64,000 nt of DNA from Paucibacter sp. B2R-40 (GCF_025717555.1 NZ_JAJIRP010000008.1:124001-188000); one strand, 5' to 3'. Shown: positions 54,601 through 63,989, counted from the stretch's first letter. Notes: a model not told the origin generated them from the letters alone. Made by a program: numbers and translations.

Positions 54601-55529
54601 TGCCGGCCCCCACGGCTTCCTTCCAAGGCGCTGCCAGCCAGCAAGCGATCAATGCCTTTATTGAAGCGCTGTGGCTGGAAGACGGCCTGGCCGCCAATAC
54701 CCTGGAGGCCTACCGGCGCGATCTGGGCTTGTTGGCTGATTGGTTGCTGGCCCGGCCGGATAGTCCTGCGCTGACGCTGGATCAATGCCAGGAGGCAGAC
54801 CTGTTGGCCTATGCGAGCGCCCGCCATGCGGGCAGTCGCGCCACCAGTTCGAACCGGCGTCTGAGCGTGTTCAAGCGCTACTTTCGCTGGGCGCTGCGAG
54901 AGCAGCGAATTCAAGCCGACCCGACGCTGCGCCTCCAAAACGCCCGCCAGGCACTGCGTGTGCCCAAGCTTTTGAGTCAGCAGCAGGTCGAAATGCTCTT
55001 GGCCGCGCCAGACACCGCGACCGCACTCGGTTTGCGTGACCGCGCGATGCTGGAGTTGATGTATGCCAGCGGCCTGCGGGTGACCGAGTTGGTGACGCTC
55101 AAGAGCGTGCATGTCGGCTTCAAGGAAGCGGCGCTGCGCATCACCGGCAAGGGCTCCAAGGAACGACTGGTACCTTTTGGCGAGGAGGCACATGGCTGGC
55201 TGATGCGCTACTTGCAGGAGGCCAGGGCCAATTTGCTCAAGGGCCTGCGCTGCGACGAGTTGTTCATCACCGTGCGGGGTGCCGGCATGACGAGGCAGAT
55301 GTTCTGGACGCTGGTGAAGAAATACGCGCTGGCGGCCGGCATCACCAGCCCTTTGTCACCGCACACCCTGCGTCATGCTTTCGCGACGCACCTGCTCAAC
55401 CACGGCGCCGACCTCCGCGCGGTGCAATTGCTTCTGGGTCACGCCGACTTGTCGACCACGCAGATCTACACCCATGTGGCGCGCGAGCGGCTCAAACTCA
55501 TTCACGCCCAGCACCATCCGCGCGGCTAA
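54600..55529 (+). CDS. xerD: Site-specific tyrosine recombinase XerD
   Basis: Resolves chromosome dimers at dif together with XerC. The 309 residues have an N-terminal SAM-like core-binding domain (FIEALWLEDGLAANTLEAYRR) and a catalytic domain with the Arg in ASGLRVTELV, the Lys in GKGSKERLVP, HTLRHAFATH, LLGHADLSTTQIYTHV and the nucleophile Tyr in the last motif. It could start at ATG 54600 (one-base overlap with the TctC stop) or GTG 54597. No phage or integron context is seen, so the housekeeping role is likely. Its TAA overlaps the convergent Lrp-type gene stop. Confidence 0.94.
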   Translation: MPAPTASFQGAASQQAINAFIEALWLEDGLAANTLEAYRRDLGLLADWLLARPDSPALTLDQCQEADLLAYASARHAGSRATSSNRRLSVFKRYFRWALREQRIQADPTLRLQNARQALRVPKLLSQQQVEMLLAAPDTATALGLRDRAMLELMYASGLRVTELVTLKSVHVGFKEAALRITGKGSKERLVPFGEEAHGWLMRYLQEARANLLKGLRCDELFITVRGAGMTRQMFWTLVKKYALAAGITSPLSPHTLRHAFATHLLNHGADLRAVQLLLGHADLSTTQIYTHVARERLKLIHAQHHPRG

Positions 55530-56014
55530 GTCGGCTCGCTCGAAGCCCGCACCGGCAGCGGCGAGGGCGGTTTGATCTCCTCCAGGCAGATCATCGAACG
55601 CACATCATCGACACCCTTGATCTGCATCAGCCGGTCGGTCAGGAACTGGGACAGCGATTTCAGATCTTGTGCGACCACCTTGAGCAGATAGTCGCAGTCG
55701 CCCGAGACCGTGTGGCATTCGAGGATTTCCGGGAAGTCGCGGATCAGGGTCTCGACCTCGCGCACGCGGTCAAAGGCCTCGCCGGCGATATTCAGGCTGA
55801 CATAGGCCGTCACGCCCAGGCCCAGCGTCTGCGGTGCCACCAAGGCACGGTAGCCGCGCAGCACCCCGCGCTCTTCCAGCGACTTGACGCGGCGAAAACA
55901 TTGCGGGGCCGACAAATGAATTTGCGCCGCCAACTCCACATTGGAGGCGCGCCCGTCGCGTTGCAGCACTTCAATGATCTTGCGGTCGATCGCGTCGAGC
56001 TTTTCTGTTGTCAT
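55526..56014 (-). CDS. Lrp/AsnC-family transcriptional regulator
   Basis: DNA-binding regulator of 162 residues. An N-terminal helix-turn-helix (AIDRKIIEVLQRDGRASNVE, LSAPQCFRRVKSLEERGVL) is joined to the RAM ligand domain (LECHTVSGDCDYLLKV). Lrp/AsnC proteins usually respond to amino acids and often control a divergent gene. Here the divergent neighbour is a MarC-family membrane protein 85 bases away. ATG 56014 starts the family-typical sequence; upstream ATGs would overlap that gap. The ligand is unknown. Confidence 0.93.
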   Translation of the reverse strand: MTTEKLDAIDRKIIEVLQRDGRASNVELAAQIHLSAPQCFRRVKSLEERGVLRGYRALVAPQTLGLGVTAYVSLNIAGEAFDRVREVETLIRDFPEILECHTVSGDCDYLLKVVAQDLKSLSQFLTDRLMQIKGVDDVRSMICLEEIKPPSPLPVRASSEPT

Positions 56015-56099
56015 GGCGGTCGTGATTGTTTTTCTTGAACTGGAGGTTTTTGGCCAGAGGATAGCCGGCCGGGCAGCTGCCGGCGGCGACAATCAAGCC

Positions 56100-56702
56100 A
56101 TGGACCATAGCTTTCTCTCCGCCTTCATCCTGCTCTTGCTGGTTTTAGACCCGCTCGGCAGCCTGCCCATCTTCGTTTCCATCATGCGGGAGGTGCCCAA
56201 AGAGCGCCGTGCCAGGGTGGCTGGACGCGAGGTTGGCATTGCCGCCATCGCACTGCTGGCCTTTATGTTCTTTGGCGACGTGTTCCTGCAGGTGATGCAT
56301 TTGTCGGAGCGCTCGCTGGAAGTGGCTGGCGGGGTGATTCTTTTGATCATCGCGATCAAGATGATTTTCGGCGCTGCTGGCGAGTCGGCCTACGGGCTGG
56401 AGCCGGGCAAGGAACCCTTTATTTTCCCGCTCGCCGTGCCGCTGCTGGCGGGGCCGTCGGCGATGGCGACCGTCTTGCTGCTGGCTTCGCGCCAGCCCGA
56501 TCGGATCTGGGACTGGATCGGTGCGCTGTGTGCGGCGATGTGGGTGTCGGGTCTGACCTTGCTGATGGCCGACCGTATCCGTCGCTTGCTTGGTGACTCT
56601 GTCATCTCGGCGATCGAGAAGTTGATGGGCCTGGTGCTGACCGCCATCGCGGTGGAGATGGTACTGGCGGGGCTGAAGCGCTACTTTGTGGGCGGCCTCT
56701 AG
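56100..56702 (+). CDS. MarC-family membrane protein
   Basis: Inner-membrane protein of 200 residues with six predicted helices and the MarC core (LVLDPLGSLPIFVSI near the N-terminus, FPLAVPLLAGPSAMATVLLL in the middle). The family was once linked to multiple antibiotic resistance, but that role has been withdrawn and the function is unknown; small-molecule or amino-acid export has been proposed for relatives. ATG 56100 is chosen because it opens the first helix. It is divergent from an Lrp/AsnC regulator that may control it (inference). Confidence 0.92.
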   Translation: MDHSFLSAFILLLLVLDPLGSLPIFVSIMREVPKERRARVAGREVGIAAIALLAFMFFGDVFLQVMHLSERSLEVAGGVILLIIAIKMIFGAAGESAYGLEPGKEPFIFPLAVPLLAGPSAMATVLLLASRQPDRIWDWIGALCAAMWVSGLTLLMADRIRRLLGDSVISAIEKLMGLVLTAIAVEMVLAGLKRYFVGGL

Positions 56703-56968
56703 GTTGGCGCTCACGGCAGCGCCACGAATCCCGCGATGTGAAATCATGCTTGCGCATCGTGAATTGAAGTCATGCTGCGCTGCCGCATTTTTTCTCATCA
56801 TGGGAAAAGTCTTTTCACAATCAGAAATATTGTTCGTAACATATTGATTTATAAGGTTTAAGTTTTTAGTCTTATATAAGACATAAGTCTCCCGCTGCGG
56901 CCCGAAGAGGACTAAATTTAGATCCAGCAAGACGCTTTTTTCTTCCCTTAGCCAAGCAGGAGTAACTT
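56703..56968. promoter_or_regulatory. AT-rich regulatory region upstream of isocitrate lyase
   Basis: A 266-base gap, clearly AT-richer than its surroundings. It contains a perfect 13-base inverted repeat GAAAAG-T-CTTTTC (56804-56816) and a perfect 14-base palindrome GTCTTATATAAGAC (56869-56882) followed by another ATAAG half-site. An imperfect direct repeat with CATGC...GCGC lies at about 56735-56780. The palindrome sits about 87 bases before the start codon, as expected for an operator in front of a carbon-regulated gene. No -35/-10 pair can be placed with confidence. Confidence 0.65.
56869..56882. promoter_or_regulatory. Perfect 14-bp palindrome, candidate operator for aceA
   Basis: GTCTTATATAAGAC reads identically on both strands and is followed by ACATAAGTC, which repeats the half-site. 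This is a candidate binding site for a dimeric repressor or activator of the glyoxylate shunt. The regulator is not identified in this window. Confidence 0.55.
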
Positions 56969-58267
<1,299 letters not shown>

Positions 58268-58286
58268 TCGCCACTCGGCTTGAAGT

Positions 58287-58320
58287 AAAAAAAATACCCG
58301 GCACTGCCGGGTATTTTTTC
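58287..58320. terminator. Strong bidirectional intrinsic terminator after aceA
   Basis: A 9-bp stem AATACCCGG/CCGGGTATT with loop CACTG (58293-58315) is flanked by an A-run on the left and a T-run on the right. It can therefore terminate aceA on the plus strand and the PEP-CTERM gene on the minus strand. Confidence 0.92.
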
Positions 58321-58337
58321 TTGCACGGGGAATTTTT

Positions 58338-58895
58338 TCAGGCCTGGATCTGGCGACGCCGGGCCATGAAGCCGACAAGTCCCAGTCCAAGCGCCATCAA
58401 TGCATAGCTTTCTGGTTCAGGCACGGCGGAAGGAATCACCGTGCCGGCACCGCTGATCGAATTGGCATAGCTGCCGAAATCGCTCAGATCAAAGCCGGTA
58501 GTCACGACGAAATAATGCGTGCCGGTCACCAGAGCACTGGTGAAACCGGATTTGCCGAAAGAGCCAGGCGTGAAGTCATCATTGCCGATCACGCCGTTGC
58601 TTAGCGCATTGGCTGGATTGAAGCTGTCCTTGTAAAGAAAGAGGAAGTTATCCCAGCCCGGGGTCGTACTTAAAAAATCGTAGGAGCCGGCGGTGTCAAC
58701 CTGGAACTCAAAAGTTTGGTAGGCGACGGCAGTACCTACCGCTGACAAAATGCTCAAACCTTGTACCGCACGGTGATAAGTTGGCGCACCCGTGGTGTCG
58801 CCGCTGTAGTTATAGGTCGCTGCCTGAGCACCGCCGAGCAAAGCAAAAGCGGCGGCCGCCGTAGCGGTCTTGAGAAGCTGCACGCGAAAGTTCAT
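58338..58895 (-). CDS. PEP-CTERM sorting-domain exported protein
   Basis: A 185-residue secreted protein with a signal peptide (about 1-25, cleavage near AQAA), a Ser/Thr/Gly-rich beta-type middle and a C-terminal PEP-CTERM signal: VPEPESYALMALGLGLVGF, then Arg-rich ARRR. Such proteins are processed by exosortase and often take part in exopolysaccharide or biofilm structures. No exosortase is encoded in the window. The middle resembles FxDxF/DVUA0089-type PEP-CTERM proteins (DTAGSYDFLSTTPGWDNFLF), but this assignment is tentative. ATG 58895 has GGGAG just upstream. Confidence 0.88.
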   Translation of the reverse strand: MNFRVQLLKTATAAAAFALLGGAQAATYNYSGDTTGAPTYHRAVQGLSILSAVGTAVAYQTFEFQVDTAGSYDFLSTTPGWDNFLFLYKDSFNPANALSNGVIGNDDFTPGSFGKSGFTSALVTGTHYFVVTTGFDLSDFGSYANSISGAGTVIPSAVPEPESYALMALGLGLVGFMARRRQIQA

Positions 58896-59065
58896 TGGGT
58901 CTCCCAGAATGCGTCGAGGCGCTAGTCGATATTGATGGCGCCGCCGCAATCGCAATCTACCCCAGTAACTTGCTACTTACGCAGTAGCCCCCACGAGCTA
59001 GGGGCAGGACTTTCCCGCGCACATTGCATGAGCGCAAGGCCAACTGTGTCGTTTCGAAGCAAAAG

Positions 59066-60214
59066 TCACAATGACGCGTGCAGCATCTCAAGATAGTCGG
59101 TGGCACTGGCTTCGCGGGGGTTGGTCTTGTTGCAATGGTCAAGCAGCGCTGCCTGGATCACCAGGTCGAAAATCTGTACATCAACGCCCATGGCGCTCAA
59201 GCCCGCAGGCAAACCGAGGCGGGCGTTCATCTCGCGCACGGCCTGTGCCAAGGCCATGCCGTCGGCTATGCCCGTACCTATGCCCATGGCCTGCGCCATG
59301 CGCTGCATGCGTTGCTCGCGCTGGACCCCCGGCGCACTGGCGTTGAACTGGATGACCGCCGGCAAAAAGACGGCGTTCAATGTACCGTGATGCAAGCGCG
59401 GGTCGGCCGCGCCCAGCGCATGACTGAGCGAATGCACGCAACCCAGGCCTTTTTGAAAGGCCAGTGCACCTTGCATGCTGCAACTCATCATCTGCCAGCG
59501 GGCTTCCCGGTCTTGCCCGGTCCGCGTGGCGCGCTCGATATGGGCCCAGCCGCGCCGCAGGCCGTCCAGCGCGATGCCGTCGGCCGGCGGGTTGATGGCA
59601 TCCGACATAAAGGTTTCCATGCAATGCGCGATCGCGTCCATGCCGGTGGCGGCAGTCAGGCCGGGCGGCAGGCTTAAGCTCAGCTCGGGGTCGCAGATGG
59701 CCGCTTTGGGCATCAAGACCCAGTTGTGAAAACCAAGCTTGCGGCCGTCGTCGACGATCAGAATTGCGCCGCGCGCCACCTCGCTGCCGGTGCCGGCGGT
59801 GGTCGGCACGGCGATCAAGGGCAGTACGGCGCCGGTGATATTGAGGCTGCCCCCTTCGATGGTGGCAAAGTTCTTCAGCGGCCCTTCGTGGGTCGCCGCG
59901 ATCGCCACGCCCTTGGCCAAATCCATGCTGGAGCCGCCGCCAATCGCGATCAAGCCGTCGCAATGCCCTCGGTGGCATAACTGAACAGCCCAGCGCACGG
60001 CGGCTTCGGTCGGGTTGGCGGGCGTTTGGTCAAACACAGGCGGCGCATGTTCGCCCCACGGTGCCAAAGCGTGCGCGACGACGCCAGCTGCCCGTACGCC
60101 GGCATCGGTGATGACCAGTGGTCGGTGGATGCCGGCCTGTTCGCAGACCTGGGGCAACAGCGAAACAGCGCCGAAATCGAGCTGGATCTGGGTCAAGTAT
60201 TGAATCAAGGCCAT
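59066..60214 (-). CDS. Iron-containing alcohol dehydrogenase
   Basis: NAD(P)-dependent group III alcohol dehydrogenase of 382 residues. The nucleotide-binding region has GLIAIGGGSSMDLAKGVAI. The metal ligands are visible as Asp and His in TGMDAIAHCMETF and two His in CVHSLSHALGA and LHHGTLNAVFLP. PTTAGTGSEVARGA is also typical. The alcohol or aldehyde substrate is not determinable. AAGGA lies 6 bases before the ATG. It is divergent from an esterase gene, with a 12-bp palindrome between them. Confidence 0.93.
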   Translation of the reverse strand: MALIQYLTQIQLDFGAVSLLPQVCEQAGIHRPLVITDAGVRAAGVVAHALAPWGEHAPPVFDQTPANPTEAAVRWAVQLCHRGHCDGLIAIGGGSSMDLAKGVAIAATHEGPLKNFATIEGGSLNITGAVLPLIAVPTTAGTGSEVARGAILIVDDGRKLGFHNWVLMPKAAICDPELSLSLPPGLTAATGMDAIAHCMETFMSDAINPPADGIALDGLRRGWAHIERATRTGQDREARWQMMSCSMQGALAFQKGLGCVHSLSHALGAADPRLHHGTLNAVFLPAVIQFNASAPGVQREQRMQRMAQAMGIGTGIADGMALAQAVREMNARLGLPAGLSAMGVDVQIFDLVIQAALLDHCNKTNPREASATDYLEMLHASL

Positions 60215-60253
60215 GGAACATCCTTCGGAGATGGGAAAATCGTCGACTAGCGC

Positions 60254-60265
60254 CTAGGCGCCTAG
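60254..60265. promoter_or_regulatory. 12-bp palindrome between divergent dehydrogenase and esterase genes
   Basis: CTAGGCGCCTAG is a perfect palindrome preceded by a further CTAGCGCC copy (60247-60254). It lies in the 71-base gap between divergent starts and could be a shared operator. CTAG is usually rare in such genomes, so three copies within 19 bases stand out. Confidence 0.45.
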
Positions 60266-60274
60266 CCTAAACCC

Positions 60275-60279
60275 TGGAG
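60275..60279 (+). promoter_or_regulatory. Ribosome binding site for a TTG start
   Basis: TGGAG lies 6 bases before TTG 60286 and supports that codon as the esterase start over ATG 60313. Confidence 0.5.
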
Positions 60280-60285
60280 TTCTGT

Positions 60286-61221
60286 TTGAGTAGCACCTTG
60301 TTGACACCGAAGATGGCGGGCGTTTTGAGCCGCATTCACCGCGCGAACCGGCCGGCCTTTCACAGCCTGACTCCCAAGCAAGCGCGGATTGGCTATTTGA
60401 TGGGTGCCGAAATTCTGGACCTGCCGCGCGCAGCGCTGGCACGGGTTGAAAATTTGCAAGTGCCGGGTGCCGAGGGGCCGCTGGCTGCGCGCCTCTATGC
60501 ACCGAGCGATGAGCGTCTACCCGTCCTGCTGTATCTGCATGGCGGCGGCTTCACGATTGGCAGCCTGGATACGCATGACAGCCTGTGCCGCCAGCTCGCG
60601 CTGCGCAGTGGCGCGGCCGTGCTGTCGCTCAATTACCGTTTGGCACCCGAGCATCGTTTCCCGGCCGCCGTGGATGATTGCTGGGCCGTGATGACTTGGC
60701 TGGCCAAGGCGGCCGACAGCTACGGGCTGGACGGCACGCGCATCGCCGTCGGCGGCGACAGTGCGGGCGGCACGCTGGCGGCCGTGTGTGCGCTGCATGC
60801 GCGCGACATCGGCCTCAAGCTTGCCCTGCAACTGCTGATCACGCCGGGCACGACGGCGCATGCCGACACTGCCTCGCACAAGCTGTTCGCGAATGGTTTT
60901 TTGCTTGATGCGGCCTCGATCGATTGGTTTTTCAACCACTACATCAGCCACCATCACAAGCGCGATTGGCGCTTCGCACCGCTGGAGGCCGAAGACCACA
61001 GTGAGTTGGCGCCCGCCTGCGTGGTGCTGGCCGAATGCGACCCGCTGGTCGATGAAGGTATTGCCTATGCTGACCTGTTGCGCGCCAATGGCGGCCAAGT
61101 GCAGCTGGAGTTGTACCGTGGCGTCACGCATGACTTCATCAAAATGGGGCGGGCTATTCCCGAAGCCTTGACCGCGTTGGCGGCCTGCGGCGAAGCGATC
61201 AAAGAGGCTTTTCAAGCATGA
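60286..61221 (+). CDS. Alpha/beta hydrolase, hormone-sensitive-lipase family esterase
   Basis: Carboxylesterase-type enzyme of 311 residues. The oxyanion-hole motif YLHGGGFTIGS, the nucleophile elbow GGDSAGGTLA (Ser), the acid in AECDPLVDEG (Asp) and the catalytic His in GVTHDFIKMG complete the triad of the HSL/bacterial lipase family IV. The natural substrate is unknown; short-chain esters are typical. TTG 60286 is the preferred start because of TGGAG upstream; ATG 60313 is an alternative. Its stop overlaps the acetyltransferase start by 4 bases. Confidence 0.92.
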   Translation: MSSTLLTPKMAGVLSRIHRANRPAFHSLTPKQARIGYLMGAEILDLPRAALARVENLQVPGAEGPLAARLYAPSDERLPVLLYLHGGGFTIGSLDTHDSLCRQLALRSGAAVLSLNYRLAPEHRFPAAVDDCWAVMTWLAKAADSYGLDGTRIAVGGDSAGGTLAAVCALHARDIGLKLALQLLITPGTTAHADTASHKLFANGFLLDAASIDWFFNHYISHHHKRDWRFAPLEAEDHSELAPACVVLAECDPLVDEGIAYADLLRANGGQVQLELYRGVTHDFIKMGRAIPEALTALAACGEAIKEAFQA

Positions 61222-61706
61222 CAATGAAGACCGAAAACGAGCCGAATTCCAAACGGCAGTTGGCTAAGTCGGTGCTGGCCGAAGTGCGTGTGGGCTCATG
61301 GGCGGAGCTGGGGGCTGAGGCCGGCGCGATCCGCCAAGCGGTGTTTGTCGAAGAGCAAAAGATCCCGGCCGAGATGGAGTGGGACGCGGCCGACGAAAGC
61401 TGCCTGCATGCTGTGGCCTTCAATCAACAGGGCGAGGCGCTGGCCACAGGCAGACTGCTGCCGCATGTGCCGGGGGTGGCCAAGATTGGCCGCATGGCGG
61501 TGTCGCAAGCCATGCGAGGCGGCGGCGTCGGGCGCGCGGTGTTGGACGCGCTGATGCGGGCAGCGCGCGCACAAGGTTATCGTGAGGTGCTGCTGCACGC
61601 GCAGATCTCGGCAGCGGGCTTTTATGCGCGCGCCGGCTTCACGCAACGCGGCGCCGTGTTCGAGGAGGCCGGCATTGGCCACGTGGAGATGGTCAGGACG
61701 CTTTGA
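61218..61706 (+). CDS. GNAT-family N-acetyltransferase
   Basis: Acetyl-CoA-dependent transferase of 162 residues. The GNAT core has IRQAVFVEEQKIPAEMEWD at the N-terminal side and the acetyl-CoA-binding motif KIGRMAVSQAMRGGGVGRAVL, then EVLLHAQISAAGFYARAGF. This pattern is that of the ElaA/YjcF-like branch. The substrate is unknown. The ATG overlaps the esterase stop (ATGA), so the two are translationally coupled. Confidence 0.9.
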   Translation: MTMKTENEPNSKRQLAKSVLAEVRVGSWAELGAEAGAIRQAVFVEEQKIPAEMEWDAADESCLHAVAFNQQGEALATGRLLPHVPGVAKIGRMAVSQAMRGGGVGRAVLDALMRAARAQGYREVLLHAQISAAGFYARAGFTQRGAVFEEAGIGHVEMVRTL

Positions 61707-61729
61707 CCGCAGGCGCTTTTCGAGGGCGC

Positions 61730-62005
61730 TCAAGCCGGACGCAAAGGCAAGAAGCGCTCAATATGACGGGTGCCGCTGATGTAGGGCGCTAGCACGGCCG
61801 CCAGTCTTGCCTCGCTCTCTTGCGCCTGGGCGCCGCAGTGAATTTCCATCCAGGTTTGCTGGCCGGTCGACTCATGCTCGCGGCGCAGCAAGCGCGGGCC
61901 GCTCAGGCCAAGCCCGGCCTGATCGAAGGCCCGCAAGGCGGCCTCGGCCTGGGCCGCGTCTACGCTGTAATAGACATACAACTCAAGCAAGACTTCGGCG
62001 TTCAC
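61730..62005 (-). CDS. DUF4936 family protein
   Basis: A 91-residue protein matching the small DUF4936 family of betaproteobacteria (ELYVYYSVDAAQAEAALRAF, TWMEIHCG). It has no signal peptide or membrane helix. Its function is unknown, although the ferredoxin-like size and pattern suggest a small alpha-beta fold. The ATG overlaps the ygfZ stop by 4 bases, implying joint expression with that gene. Confidence 0.88.
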   Translation of the reverse strand: MNAEVLLELYVYYSVDAAQAEAALRAFDQAGLGLSGPRLLRREHESTGQQTWMEIHCGAQAQESEARLAAVLAPYISGTRHIERFLPLRPA

Positions 62006-62943
62006 TGCGGTTCCGTCAGTTCGTAGGGCAGGGCGATAGGGCGCAACAGGGGACCGTCAGCTGAGCCCAGGTGCAAGCTGCCACTGGCGAGTGCAGCGAT
62101 CTTGGTTTCGGCCAGCAGTAGCGCCTGTCCATCCTTGAAGGCCGCATTGGCAACCAATCCGGCCGGCTGGCCGGGGTCTTCGCTGTGGAAGATCTCTTGC
62201 CCGGGCAAGACTTCAATACCTAAACCCGCCTCGGTCTCGAACAAAAAGGTGCGGCGCTTGAGCGTGCCGCGGTACTGCATACGCGCCACCACTTCCTGGC
62301 CGGGGTAGCAGCCTTTTTGGAAGTTAACGCCGCCCAGCAACTCCAGATTGAGCATCTGCGGTACGAACTGCTCGTTGGTGGCGCTGAGCACCCAGGGCTG
62401 ACCGCTGAGCAGTTCAAGCCACTGCCAGTCGGATTCGCTCAAAGCGGGCAGCGCAGGCGCGGCGGCCGCAAGGTCTTGCGCGAGCAGGAAGCGAGCTTGG
62501 CCTGCCAAGCCGGGCAGGCGAATCACCTTGGCCGAGCCGACATCGGTACTGGCCCAGCGCTGCGCCGGCGCCGCGTCCCCCAGCCACGCCTCGGCACTCG
62601 CGCCACTCAGGCCCCAGAGCGCAATCTCTGCGCTAGCGTCGCTGAGTTTGCATTTGGCGCGCATCACGAACATGGACAAGCGCTTCAAAATTGCCGGCAA
62701 TTGCTCCGTCGGCAGGGCCAGCAGCACTTCGCTTTCGCTGGTTTTCCAGCCGATCAAGGTTGCCAGCAAGCGCCCCTTGGCCGAGCAAAAGCCGGCCAGG
62801 CGCGCCTCGTGCAGGCCCAGCAGGGCGAAGTCCTGGGTCAGTTGGCTATGCAAGAACTTGGCCGCTTCCTCGCCCTGGGCGCGGATCACGCCCCATTGCT
62901 TCAAACGAGCGGCGCCGTCAATGTTGTTGCTGAATGTAGTCAT
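62002..62943 (-). CDS. ygfZ: Folate-binding protein YgfZ (iron-sulfur cluster repair/assembly)
   Basis: Tetrahydrofolate-dependent protein related to GcvT that supports some Fe-S enzymes. The 313 residues contain the signature KGCYPGQEVVARMQYRG with its conserved Cys, and an N-terminal GcvT-like domain ([27 protein letters not shown]). ATG 62943 is chosen; an open frame extends upstream but overlaps mltG on the other strand. It is divergent from mltG with only 53 bases between starts, an arrangement seen in related bacteria. Confidence 0.94.
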   Translation of the reverse strand: MTTFSNNIDGAARLKQWGVIRAQGEEAAKFLHSQLTQDFALLGLHEARLAGFCSAKGRLLATLIGWKTSESEVLLALPTEQLPAILKRLSMFVMRAKCKLSDASAEIALWGLSGASAEAWLGDAAPAQRWASTDVGSAKVIRLPGLAGQARFLLAQDLAAAAPALPALSESDWQWLELLSGQPWVLSATNEQFVPQMLNLELLGGVNFQKGCYPGQEVVARMQYRGTLKRRTFLFETEAGLGIEVLPGQEIFHSEDPGQPAGLVANAAFKDGQALLLAETKIAALASGSLHLGSADGPLLRPIALPYELTEPQ

Positions 62944-62996
62944 GGCGCGATTATCATCAGCGCCCGAATCAGGGCGTGGGCAAAAGGGTATTGGTG

Positions 62997-63989
62997 ATGA
63001 AATTTTTAGGCAAATTGCTGGCAACCCTGTTTTTGCTTGTGGCACTGCTGGGTGGAGCGATTTTTTGGTGGCTACAGGCACCGCTGAGTTTGGCGGCACC
63101 TTCGGTCGAGTTGTCGGTCGAGGCCGGCGCCTCTCCGCGTGAGGTGGCGCTGGCCTGGGCCAATGCCGGCGTGCAGACCGATGCGCGCTTGCTGTACCAA
63201 TGGTTTCGCTGGTCCGGCCAGGCACGCTTGATTCGCGCCGGCAGCTACGAGATTCACCAAGGTGCGACGCCGCGCGAGCTGCTGGCCAAAATGGTGCGCG
63301 GCGACGAGGTTCTGGAGCAGTTGCGCCTGATCGAGGGTTGGACTTTTGCTCAGGTTCGCGCTGCGCTGGCCAAGGCGCCGGCGCTCAAGCAAAGCACGGC
63401 CGGCCTGAGCGAAGCGCAAGTGATGGGTTTGCTGGGCGCGCCCGAGCAGGCGGCAGAAGGGCGTTTTTTCCCCGATACCTATGCCTATAGCCGGGGGGTG
63501 AGCGACTTGACGGTCTTGAAGCGCGCCCACAAAGCGATGCAAAGGCGCCTCGACGCCGCCTGGGCTGGGCGTAGCGAGGGCCTGCCTTTGAGGAACCCGG
63601 ACGAAGCGCTGATCCTGGCCTCCATCGTGGAAAAAGAAACCGGCGCTGCCGCCGACCGAAGTCTGGTGGCCGCCGTCTTCATCAACCGCCTGCGTCTGGG
63701 CATGCCTTTGCAGACCGACCCGACGGTGATCTATGGCCTGGGTGCGGCCTTCGACGGCAATCTGCGCAAGCGCGATTTGCTGGCCGACACGCCCTTCAAC
63801 ACCTATACCCGTGGCGGTCTGCCGCCTACGCCGATTGCGATGCCGGGCAATGCCTCGCTGCTGGCCGCGCTGCATCCGGCGCGCAGCCGCGCGCTCTACT
63901 TTGTGGCCCGCGGCGACGGCTCCAGCGAGTTCAGTGAGGATTTGGCCGCGCATAATCGCGCGGTCAATAAATTCCAGCGCGGCAAATAG
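62997..63989 (+). CDS. mltG: Endolytic murein transglycosylase MltG
   Basis: Inner-membrane lytic transglycosylase that cuts nascent glycan strands and helps set their length. The 330 residues have one N-terminal membrane helix (about 7-28), a LysM-like subdomain, and the YceG catalytic domain. The catalytic Glu is in ILASIVEKETG; EGRFFPDTYAYSRG, LQTDPTVIYGLG and PFNTYTRGGLPPTPIAMPG are conserved. ATG 62997 is chosen; GTG 62976 and GTG 62994 are in-frame alternatives. It ends 11 bases before the window edge; tmk often follows in relatives. Confidence 0.95.
   Translation: MKFLGKLLATLFLLVALLGGAIFWWLQAPLSLAAPSVELSVEAGASPREVALAWANAGVQTDARLLYQWFRWSGQARLIRAGSYEIHQGATPRELLAKMVRGDEVLEQLRLIEGWTFAQVRAALAKAPALKQSTAGLSEAQVMGLLGAPEQAAEGRFFPDTYAYSRGVSDLTVLKRAHKAMQRRLDAAWAGRSEGLPLRNPDEALILASIVEKETGAAADRSLVAAVFINRLRLGMPLQTDPTVIYGLGAAFDGNLRKRDLLADTPFNTYTRGGLPPTPIAMPGNASLLAALHPARSRALYFVARGDGSSEFSEDLAAHNRAVNKFQRGK

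Noticed and set aside
54600-55529. XerD-type recombinase as a sign of an integrated mobile element
   Set aside because: Its length, motifs and housekeeping neighbours fit chromosomal XerD; no attachment-site repeats, phage genes or tRNA flank it.
56830-56855. Possible promoter TTGTTC...TATAAG before isocitrate lyase
   Set aside because: The spacer is only 14 bases, too short for a standard sigma-70 promoter; the transcription start cannot be placed by eye.
58957-59142. Small minus-strand frame between the PEP-CTERM and alcohol dehydrogenase genes
   Set aside because: It overlaps the dehydrogenase 3' end in another frame, is Cys/Arg-rich without a family match and has no ribosome site.
62944-63225. 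Upstream extension of the ygfZ frame to 63225
   Set aside because: It would overlap mltG on the other strand, and YgfZ similarity begins at the ATG at 62943.
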